A stretch of 64,000 nt of DNA, from contig NZ_CANNBM010000003.1 in NCBI RefSeq assembly GCF_947502895.1, positions 1 to 64,000 on the forward strand, read 5' to 3'. Source of the DNA: an uncultured Sulfitobacter sp. (GTDB lineage: Bacteria > Pseudomonadota > Alphaproteobacteria > Rhodobacterales > Rhodobacteraceae). Below, in pieces: positions 8,824 to 16,345 of this stretch. Under the pieces are notes generated by a model. That model did no database searches, was not told the origin of the DNA, and was given only the letters and a program-made list of their open reading frames with translations. The translations under genes and the position numbers were made by a program. Position 1 is the first letter of the stretch, and each line of letters starts with the position of its first letter.

Positions 8824-9648
8824 ATGACCAAACAGACCCTTTCCCATTCCGAGCTGATCGCAGCCGCACCAGAACAAGTGCGCAGCGCAATTCGCCACGG
8901 TACCTACAATGGACACACCGCCGGATTGGCCGCCGGAAAGCTGCAATGCAACCTTGCTATTTTGCCAGAACGCTTTGCGCTGGATTTCCTGCGCTTTTGC
9001 CAGCGCAATCCCAAACCCTGCCCCGTGGTTGGCGTAAGCGACAGCGGCAATCCGAACTTGCCCACCCTTGGCCGCGACATTGATATCCGCACGGATGTCT
9101 CGCAATACCGCGTCTTTAAAGATGGCGTGTTCATTGAGGAAGTCGCGGACATTACAGCGTTGTGGGCCGATGATCTAGTCACTGTCGCGCTTGGTTGTTC
9201 GTTCACCTTCGAGAACGCACTGCTGCGCAACAACATACCGGTCCGGCATATCGAAACAGGGCGCAATGTGCCCATGTACCGCTCGAACATTGATCTGATG
9301 CCAGCGGGGCCTTTTGCAGGCAAAATGGTCGTGACCATGCGCCCGATCCCGCAAGCCCAAGTGGAACAGGCCCGCAAGATCAGCGCACGCTATCCCCATG
9401 CCCACGGTGCGCCTATCGGCTTTGGCGATCCCTCTACAATTGGCATTGATGATCTGGCCCTGCCCGATTGGGGCGATGCGGTCGAGGTCAAGGAAGGCGA
9501 AGTTCCCGTCTATTGGGCCTGCGGTGTCACCCCCCAGAACGTCCTGCTGGATGCGCAACTGCCGCTGTGCATCACCCATTCCCCTGGTCACATGCTGATC
9601 GCCGATGTGGCCGAGGACGCCGAAACAACAATCCTACCCCCGCAATAA
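8824..9648 (+). CDS. DUF1445 (UPF0317) protein, D-glutamate cyclase-like / putative hydro-lyase
   Basis: 274 residues if started at ATG 8824; an in-frame ATG at 8788 adds 12 residues of uncertain value. Family hallmarks are visible: R.GTYNGHTAGLAAGKLQCN near the start, then DFLRFCQRNPKPCP and a C-terminal CGVTPQNVLLD...THSPGHMLI segment. The only characterised relative known to me is the mammalian mitochondrial D-glutamate cyclase, which converts D-glutamate to 5-oxo-D-proline. In Bacillus subtilis the relative YcsI lies beside 5-oxoprolinase genes. The 5-oxoprolinase downstream here repeats that association and supports a 5-oxoproline role. Substrate inferred. Confidence 0.82.
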   Translation: MTKQTLSHSELIAAAPEQVRSAIRHGTYNGHTAGLAAGKLQCNLAILPERFALDFLRFCQRNPKPCPVVGVSDSGNPNLPTLGRDIDIRTDVSQYRVFKDGVFIEEVADITALWADDLVTVALGCSFTFENALLRNNIPVRHIETGRNVPMYRSNIDLMPAGPFAGKMVVTMRPIPQAQVEQARKISARYPHAHGAPIGFGDPSTIGIDDLALPDWGDAVEVKEGEVPVYWACGVTPQNVLLDAQLPLCITHSPGHMLIADVAEDAETTILPPQ

Positions 9649-9676
9649 ATCAAAAACGACCAACAAGGAGAGAAAC

Positions 9677-10714
9677 ATGAAAAAGATGACAACTGCCATT
9701 GCGGCCCTTGCCCTGACCGCCAGCGCGGCGATGGCCGATGGCCCTGTAGTGCTGAACGCTGTTGGCACATGGTCCAGCCTGACCAACTACCAGAAACACG
9801 AAGAGCCGTTTTTCAACACCCGACTGAGCGAAGCATCGGGTGGCCAGATGATCGGCAAAATCCAGTCGCAATCCGGTCTGGGCCTCAAAGGGTTCGAGAT
9901 TATGCGTCTTGTAAAAAACGGTGTCTTTGACTTTGCCTTCGGCCTGCCCGGCTATGTGGCAGCCGAGAACGCAATCTTCGAAGGCGCCGATCTATCGTCG
10001 CTCACCCAAGACATCGAAACACAACGCAAAGTCTCCGAGGCCTATTTTCCAACTCTCGAGACAGCTTTTGCCGATATCTACAACGCCAAGCTGCTGATGC
10101 TATACCCGTTCCCCAGCCAGACCCTGTGGTGCAATGGCGAGGTGAACGGCATTGCAGACCTGAAAGGCAAAAAAATCCGCGTTTACTCAACCACTTTGGG
10201 TGATTTTGTTGAAGGCGTGGGCGGCACCTCCGTGACGGTATCGTTCTCCGAAGTAATCCCTGCGCTGGAAAAAGGCGTGGTTGACTGCGCAATCACCGGC
10301 ACCATGTCGGCCTATACCGCCAAATGGAACCAAGTCGCGACCCACGCCTATACGCTGCGCGTGGGCTGGGGGTTGGCCTTTGGCGCGATGAACATGGACA
10401 AATGGAACAGCCTGTCGGACGCTCAACAGACAATGTTGCAAACCGAAATCGCCACACTCAATGATGCTATGTGGGCCGAAACCGCCACAGAAGATGATGT
10501 GGCAATCTCCTGCATCACAGGCGGTGAATGTGCCATCGGCGAAGCAGGCGCCATGACCCTGGTCGAGCCATCGGCCGCTGATCTGGCGCTGCGTGATACC
10601 ATCGCGACAGATGTTGTTCTGGCCCGCTGGGCCGAACGTTGCGGGACCGAATGTGCTGCCAACTGGAACGAGACTGTAGGCTCCATTCTGGGCCTGACTG
10701 CCCAAGCCAAGTAA
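9677..10714 (+). CDS. TRAP transporter substrate-binding protein (DctP family)
   Basis: 345 residues starting at ATG 9677, preceded by AAGGAG. A Sec signal peptide is evident (MKKMTTAIAALALTASAAMA, then DGP). The mature part has the DctP pattern, including GLKGFEIMRLVKNGVFDFAF and ADLKGKKIRVYSTTLGDFVEGVG, followed by the PALEKGVVDCAITG loop. It would be a periplasmic binding protein delivering substrate to the two permeases just downstream. From the genes on either side the ligand may be 5-oxoproline, D-glutamate or a similar small acid. This is an inference. Confidence 0.9.
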   Translation: MKKMTTAIAALALTASAAMADGPVVLNAVGTWSSLTNYQKHEEPFFNTRLSEASGGQMIGKIQSQSGLGLKGFEIMRLVKNGVFDFAFGLPGYVAAENAIFEGADLSSLTQDIETQRKVSEAYFPTLETAFADIYNAKLLMLYPFPSQTLWCNGEVNGIADLKGKKIRVYSTTLGDFVEGVGGTSVTVSFSEVIPALEKGVVDCAITGTMSAYTAKWNQVATHAYTLRVGWGLAFGAMNMDKWNSLSDAQQTMLQTEIATLNDAMWAETATEDDVAISCITGGECAIGEAGAMTLVEPSAADLALRDTIATDVVLARWAERCGTECAANWNETVGSILGLTAQAK

Positions 10715-10727
10715 CGCAATACGGCCC

Positions 10728-10754
10728 GATGTGGCGGTGATCTGCCGCCGCATC
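10728..10754 (+). terminator. Intercistronic hairpin after the TRAP binding-protein gene
   Basis: GATGTGGCGG (10728-10737) can pair with CCGCCGCATC (10745-10754) around a seven-base loop, with one G-U pair. There is no T-run. Such stems between an abundant binding-protein gene and its permease genes commonly protect the upstream message or reduce read-through; here this is an inference. Confidence 0.45.
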
Positions 10755-10783
10755 ACCGAACACTTTGTGCACAGGAAATCAGG

Positions 10784-11347
10784 ATGTTAGAGAAACTACT
10801 TCATTCAACCCGCACCTTCAGCCTGTGGCTGACATGGCTCGGCGGCTCGTTGATCGTTCTGTCGGCATTTCTGGTCACTACCGAAGTGTTCTTGCGCAAG
10901 TTCTTCAACATATCGCTGGGGGGCGCAGACGAGATTTCGGGCTATGCCTTTGGCGTCGCAACCGCCCTTGCCCTGTCTTATGCCCTGTTTGAGCGTGCCC
11001 ACATCCGCGTGGATGCCTTGCTGGGCGCATTTCCCAAATCCTTGCACAATCTGATCAATCTTTTTGGCATGATCATGCTCGTCGGTTTTGCGGCTGTTGT
11101 TGTCTATAATGTCTGGTCCATGGTCGCCGATACGCTTGAAAACGGCTCGCGCTCGATCACACCTATGCGTGTTCCACTGGCATGGCCACAAATCCCTTGG
11201 CTGCTGGGTTGGATGTTCTTTGTCTTTTCAGGGGTGCTTTTGTGCCTTGTCGCGATCAAACGCATGTTGGCAGGCGATACCGCAGGCACCCAAGACCTGA
11301 TCGGCGTGAAATCCCTCGACGAACAAATCTCAGACGAGACGGTATAA
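10784..11347 (+). CDS. TRAP transporter small permease (DctQ family)
   Basis: 187 residues with four hydrophobic segments (about 12-33, 48-68, 84-106 and 128-152) and the DctQ-type EVFLRKFF motif after the first. It lies between the binding protein and the large permease. It forms the inner-membrane complex with the DctM subunit encoded five bases downstream. Confidence 0.88.
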   Translation: MLEKLLHSTRTFSLWLTWLGGSLIVLSAFLVTTEVFLRKFFNISLGGADEISGYAFGVATALALSYALFERAHIRVDALLGAFPKSLHNLINLFGMIMLVGFAAVVVYNVWSMVADTLENGSRSITPMRVPLAWPQIPWLLGWMFFVFSGVLLCLVAIKRMLAGDTAGTQDLIGVKSLDEQISDETV

Positions 11348-11351
11348 ACTG

Positions 11352-12635
11352 ATGTTAATCAAAACGCTCCTTATCCTGCTGGGTCTCATCGGTCTGGCCG
11401 TTCCCATCGCCGCATCCCTTGGCTGGCTGGGTCTCATCTTGCAATTCACTGACAGCCCCATGCCGCTGCACCGCGCGATTTCGGATATGGCATGGCAAAC
11501 CTCGACCGATTTCCTGCTGGTGGCGATCCCGATGTTCGTGCTGATGGGCGAGGTACTGCTGCGCGCTGGCATCACCGAGCGGATGTATGACGGTATCGTC
11601 AAATGGTTAGGCTGGCTGCCGGGCGGATTGATGCACTCCAACATCGGCTCATCGGCCCTGTTCGCAGCCACCTCGGGCTCTTCTGTGGCGACTGCTGCAA
11701 CCATCGGCACTGTGGCCGTACCCCAGATTGAAAAGCGCGGCTATAACGAGAGCTTGTTTCTGGGCACAGTTGCCGCAGGCGGTACGCTGGGTATCCTGAT
11801 CCCGCCGTCAATCAACCTGATCCTCTACGGCCTGCTCACCAATACATCCGTGCCAGAGCTGTACCTCGCGGGCTTTTTACCCGGTTTTCTGTTAGCAGTA
11901 TTGTTCATGGCCACAATCGTCGTCGCCTGCATGGTCAAGCCTGAATGGGGCGGCGAAGCCCTGCGCCATACTTGGGCCGAGCGGTTCGCCGCGCTGCCCG
12001 CCCTCGTCCCGCCTTTGGGCATATTCGTGGTTGTCGTAGGCTCGATCTATGCAGGTCTGGCCACCCCGACAGAAGCGGCCGCATTGGGTGTTGTCGCCGC
12101 AATGGCGCTTGCTACGCTGAATCGTAAAATGTCGATCGACATGATGCGTCAGGCCATTGAAGGCACAATGCGCACCACCGCAATGATCATGCTGATCATC
12201 ATCGCCGCAGTCTTTCTGAACTTTGTCCTTTCCATCATCGGACTGACACAAGCACTAACCGACTTTGTCACCGGCCTTGGCTGGTCGCCGATGCAAACCA
12301 TGCTCTTGATCGTGGCCGTGCTGGTCCTGATCGGCTGCTTTATGGAGACACTCTCCATGCTGCTGACGATGGCTCCGCTTATCACGCCGATTGTCGTCGC
12401 TCTCGGGTTTGATCCCGTCTGGTTCGGTATTCTGCTTATGGTCCTGCTGGAGACAGCACTGATCACACCGCCCATCGGCATCAACCTTTACGTGGTGCAG
12501 GGCATTCGCAAATCGGGCCCGATGATCGACGTAATCAAAGGCGCGCTGCCCTTTGTAGTCACCATGTTCGTGATGCTGGGGCTCTTGCTGGCCTTCCCGA
12601 ACCTCGCGCTTTGGTTGCCGTCTTTGGTCTACTAA
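11352..12635 (+). CDS. TRAP transporter large permease (DctM family)
   Basis: 427 residues, strongly hydrophobic with about twelve membrane segments, the normal size. Diagnostic stretches include GSSVATAATIGTVAVPQ, AGGTLGILIPPSINLI and ALITPPIGINLYVVQGI. It is the ion-coupled transport subunit and starts four bases after the small permease, so the two are co-translated. Together with 9677-11347 it completes one tripartite transporter. Confidence 0.92.
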   Translation: MLIKTLLILLGLIGLAVPIAASLGWLGLILQFTDSPMPLHRAISDMAWQTSTDFLLVAIPMFVLMGEVLLRAGITERMYDGIVKWLGWLPGGLMHSNIGSSALFAATSGSSVATAATIGTVAVPQIEKRGYNESLFLGTVAAGGTLGILIPPSINLILYGLLTNTSVPELYLAGFLPGFLLAVLFMATIVVACMVKPEWGGEALRHTWAERFAALPALVPPLGIFVVVVGSIYAGLATPTEAAALGVVAAMALATLNRKMSIDMMRQAIEGTMRTTAMIMLIIIAAVFLNFVLSIIGLTQALTDFVTGLGWSPMQTMLLIVAVLVLIGCFMETLSMLLTMAPLITPIVVALGFDPVWFGILLMVLLETALITPPIGINLYVVQGIRKSGPMIDVIKGALPFVVTMFVMLGLLLAFPNLALWLPSLVY

Positions 12636-12705
12636 CGCCGCACTATTCTTAAACATCAACAATACTGACTGCTGGGACACCGCCAGCATATAAAGGAGCT
12701 GTGCC

Positions 12706-15700
12706 ATGTGGCAATTTTGGGTAGATCGCGGGGGCACGTTCACAGATATCGTGGCAAAGACCCCCCAAGGCACTTTGCAGACGCACAAGCTGTTGTCCGA
12801 GAACCCCGAAGCCTATGCAGATGCCGCCGTGCACGGGATCCGCCAGCTGCTGGGGTTGGGCGCGAGTGATCCGATCCCCGACGGGCAGATCGGCGCGGTC
12901 AAAATGGGCACCACGGTCGCTACCAACGCGCTGTTGGAGCGCAAGGGCGCGCGAACACTGTTGCTGATCACCAAAGGCATGGGCGATCTGCTGCGCATCG
13001 GGTTTCAGAACCGCCCGCACCTGTTTGATCTGGATATCCAATTGCCTGAATTGCTCTATGAGGACGTGATCGAGGTTGACGCACGGGTCTCGGCAGCTGG
13101 CGAAATGATCGTACCGCTTGACCCGAACACAGTGCGTACAGCACTTGAACAGGCCTACAGCGATGGCTACCGCTCGGTCGCGGTGGCCTTGATGCACAGC
13201 TACCGCTTTCACGATCACGAACAACAAATCGGCCAGATCGCTGACAACATCGGATTTCCCCAAATCTCACTCAGTCATCAGGCCAGCCCGCTGATCAAAC
13301 TGGTGTCGCGCGGTGACACAGCCGTAGTGGATGCCTACCTGTCACCCATTTTACGACGATATGTCGGTCAGGTTTCCAGCGCACTTGGCACTGATATTCG
13401 CAATGGCGCGCGGCTCATGTTCATGCGCTCGAACGGCGGGCTGACAGATGCCAGCCTGTTCGAAGGACGCGATGCAATCCTCTCCGGCCCCGCGGGCGGC
13501 GTTGTCGGCATGGTCAGCACCGCGACAGAGCATGGGTATGACAGGCTGATCGGCTTTGACATGGGCGGCACATCGACCGACGTATGCCACTATGCAGGAG
13601 AGTTCGAGCGCAGTTTCGAGACAGAAGTTGCTGGGGTGCGAATGCGCGCACCCATGATGTCGATCCATACGGTGGCGGCGGGTGGCGGCTCTATCTTGTC
13701 CTACCGCGATGGCCGCATGCAGGTCGGTCCGGAAAGTGCGGGTGCAAACCCAGGACCTGCCGCGTACCGCCGCGGAGGGCCGCTGACGGTCACCGATTGC
13801 AACGTACTGCTGGGCAAACTCCAACCCGATCTGTTCCCCGCCGTCTTTGGCCCCAACGCTGACCAACCGCTGGATGTAGATATCGTACGCGAGAAATTCG
13901 CGCTTCTTGCGCAAGAGGTTGGAAATGGTCTGTCGGTTGAGGAAATCGCCCGCGGATACCTGCGCATCGCAGTCGAGAACATGGCAAACGCCATCAAGAA
14001 AATCAGCGTGCAACGCGGCTATGACGTGACAAAATACACCATGAACTGTTTTGGCGGAGCGGGTGGGCAACATGCCTGTCTTGTCGCAGATACACTGGGG
14101 ATGGAGCGGATTTTCATCCATCCTTTCGCGGGCGTTTTGTCAGCCTTTGGCATGGGGCTGGCCGACGTGCGCGCCTTGCGCGAACACCAGTTCGGACGTC
14201 CCATCACCCACTTAAGCCAAGCCCACGCAGTGCTGGAGCGTATGGCCAAAGATGCAAGCAACGAAGTGAAAGCGCAAAGCATTGACGATGCAAACATCCG
14301 GATTGTCCGCACCGCCCATATCCGCCCCGATGGTGCGCAACAAACTCTCGAAGTGCCGTTTGGCACAGCTCATGACATGACCACCGCGTTCGAGGAAGCC
14401 CACAAACAGCGGTTCGGATTCGTTCCCGAAGGTGCGGCACTGGTGATCGAGGTTCTGACCGCAGAAGCGGTTGGCCAAACGGGAGAGACGGTGCTACTGC
14501 CCGAAAGCAACGAAACCGCCCCCTCTCATCGCTATGCGCAGATGTGGTCGGACGGCGCGGTGCGCGACACGCCTGTGATTGACAGGATGCATATGCGCAC
14601 CGGCGACACCGTGCAGGGCCCTGCTATTCTACTCGACCCGACGGGCACCAATATCCTAGAAAGCGGCTGGCAGGCCCGCTGCATCGATGGTGGCTGTCTG
14701 GTGCTGGAGCGCCCGACACCACTGGCCCGCAACGAGGCTATCGGCACGCAGGTCGATCCGGTGATGCTGGAGGTGTTCAACAACTTGTTCATGTCTATCG
14801 CAGACCAGATGGGTGCGACCCTCGCAAACACGGCATATTCGGTCAACATCAAGGAAAGATACGATTTTTCCTGCGCGATCTTTGATCCACAGGGCGATCT
14901 GGTAGCCAACGCGCCCCATGTGCCTGTGCATCTCGGCTCCATGTCGCAAAGCGTGCGCACCATTCTGGACCAGAACGCGGGCAATATCCGGCCCGGTGAT
15001 GTGTTCATGATGAACGATCCGTTTAACGGTGGTACCCATCTGCCCGATGTTACTGTGATTACCCCTGTCTTTGACGCCAGCGGCATGCAGATAATCTATA
15101 CTGTGGCCAGCCGAGGCCACCACGCAGATATTGGCGGCACAACCCCAGGCTCTGCCCCGCCCGACAGCCGCACAATCGAAGAGGAAGGTATCCTGATCGA
15201 CAATTTCCTGCTGGTGAGCCAAGGCAGACTGCGTGAAACACAGACACGCGCCCTGCTCGCCTCCGGTCGCTATCCCTGCCGCAATATAGATCAGAACATG
15301 GCCGACCTCTCGGCCCAGATCGCTGCCAATGCCACGGGCGTTAAAGAGCTGCAAAAGATCACCACACAGTTTGGCCAGACGACGGTACATGCCTACATGA
15401 AACACGTGCAGGCCAATGCCGAAGAATCCGTGCGCCGCGTGCTTGACGTCCTGCACGATTGCACCTTCACCTATCCCCTCGACAGTGGTGATCAAATCAG
15501 TGTTGCGATCACGGTTGACAAACCAGCGCGCGAAGCGAGGGTAGATTTCACTGGTACCTCGCCACAAAACACGCTGAACTATAATGCGCCGCTGGCGATC
15601 TGCCGCGCTGTAGTCCTCTATGTGTTTCGCACGCTGGTCGGCACCGATATTCCCATGAACGAAGGCTGCCTCAAACCGCTGACCCTCATTGTGCCCGAAG

Positions 15701-16281
15701 GCAGCATGATAAACCCCAATGCCCCCGCCGCCGTCATTTCGGGCAACACCGAAGTCAGCCAAGCCATCGCCGATACCCTCTATGGGGCTTTGGGTGTTAT
15801 CGCGGGCAGTCAGGGCACAATGAACAATTTTGTCTATGGCAATGAGGCCTATCAGAATTATGAGACCATCTGTGGCGGTACAGGCGCAGGTGACGGGTTT
15901 CACGGCACCAGTGCGGTGCACAGTCACATGACAAACACCCGCATGACCGACCCCGAAGTTCTGGAAACACGCTTTCCCGTGCGGCTGGATGAGTTTTCCA
16001 TCCGCGATGGATCTGGGGGTGTGGGCAAATATAACGGCGGCTGCGGCATTGTCAGACGGTTGCGGTTTTTGGAACCTGCCACTGTTACTGTCCTGTCTTC
16101 TCACCGTATCGTCGCACCCCATGGGGCGCAGGGCGGCGGCGCAGGTCAGACAGGTGAGAACAGCATCGAGCGCGCCAAGGGGCAAACCGAAATGTTGGAC
16201 GGCAACGACGTCGCCCAGATGGCAGCGGGAGACGTCTTTGTGCTCAAATCCCCGGGCGGCGGTGGATTTGGCACCGCCTGA
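12706..16281 (+). CDS. Fused ATP-dependent 5-oxoprolinase / hydantoinase (HyuA-HyuB)
   Basis: 1191 residues. The N-terminal hydantoinase A half opens with DRGGTFTD (7-14) and repeats the phosphate-binding pattern in FDMGGTSTD; the hydantoinase B half begins near residue 683. Fusion of the two halves in one chain and the total length match eukaryotic-type 5-oxoprolinase (OPLAH), which opens 5-oxo-L-proline to glutamate with ATP. Some fused members act on N-methylhydantoin instead. AAAGGAG precedes the ATG. It is the last gene of the TRAP group and ends at a convergent hairpin. The DUF1445 neighbour favours oxoproline. Confidence 0.88.
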   Translation: MWQFWVDRGGTFTDIVAKTPQGTLQTHKLLSENPEAYADAAVHGIRQLLGLGASDPIPDGQIGAVKMGTTVATNALLERKGARTLLLITKGMGDLLRIGFQNRPHLFDLDIQLPELLYEDVIEVDARVSAAGEMIVPLDPNTVRTALEQAYSDGYRSVAVALMHSYRFHDHEQQIGQIADNIGFPQISLSHQASPLIKLVSRGDTAVVDAYLSPILRRYVGQVSSALGTDIRNGARLMFMRSNGGLTDASLFEGRDAILSGPAGGVVGMVSTATEHGYDRLIGFDMGGTSTDVCHYAGEFERSFETEVAGVRMRAPMMSIHTVAAGGGSILSYRDGRMQVGPESAGANPGPAAYRRGGPLTVTDCNVLLGKLQPDLFPAVFGPNADQPLDVDIVREKFALLAQEVGNGLSVEEIARGYLRIAVENMANAIKKISVQRGYDVTKYTMNCFGGAGGQHACLVADTLGMERIFIHPFAGVLSAFGMGLADVRALREHQFGRPITHLSQAHAVLERMAKDASNEVKAQSIDDANIRIVRTAHIRPDGAQQTLEVPFGTAHDMTTAFEEAHKQRFGFVPEGAALVIEVLTAEAVGQTGETVLLPESNETAPSHRYAQMWSDGAVRDTPVIDRMHMRTGDTVQGPAILLDPTGTNILESGWQARCIDGGCLVLERPTPLARNEAIGTQVDPVMLEVFNNLFMSIADQMGATLANTAYSVNIKERYDFSCAIFDPQGDLVANAPHVPVHLGSMSQSVRTILDQNAGNIRPGDVFMMNDPFNGGTHLPDVTVITPVFDASGMQIIYTVASRGHHADIGGTTPGSAPPDSRTIEEEGILIDNFLLVSQGRLRETQTRALLASGRYPCRNIDQNMADLSAQIAANATGVKELQKITTQFGQTTVHAYMKHVQANAEESVRRVLDVLHDCTFTYPLDSGDQISVAITVDKPAREARVDFTGTSPQNTLNYNAPLAICRAVVLYVFRTLVGTDIPMNEGCLKPLTLIVPEGSMINPNAPAAVISGNTEVSQAIADTLYGALGVIAGSQGTMNNFVYGNEAYQNYETICGGTGAGDGFHGTSAVHSHMTNTRMTDPEVLETRFPVRLDEFSIRDGSGGVGKYNGGCGIVRRLRFLEPATVTVLSSHRIVAPHGAQGGGAGQTGENSIERAKGQTEMLDGNDVAQMAAGDVFVLKSPGGGGFGTA

Positions 16282-16315
16282 TAAATACGCGCATCAGGCC
16301 ATACCAAAGCACCAC

Positions 16316-16342
16316 ACTGGCACAGGTTTACCCTGTGTCAGT
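16316..16342. terminator. Bidirectional hairpin terminator between convergent genes
   Basis: ACTGGCACAGG (16316-16326) pairs with CCTGTGTCAGT (16332-16342) around a five-base loop, with one G-U pair. It lies between the 5-oxoprolinase stop and the stop of the convergent RTX/DUF4214 gene. The T-runs are poor. Confidence 0.6.
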
Positions 16343-16345
16343 CCC

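Noticed and set aside
14656..16185. Long open frame (509 codons) on the minus strand inside the 5-oxoprolinase gene
   Set aside because: It lies wholly antisense to a clear enzyme, has no recognisable product and is expected from GC-rich codon use.
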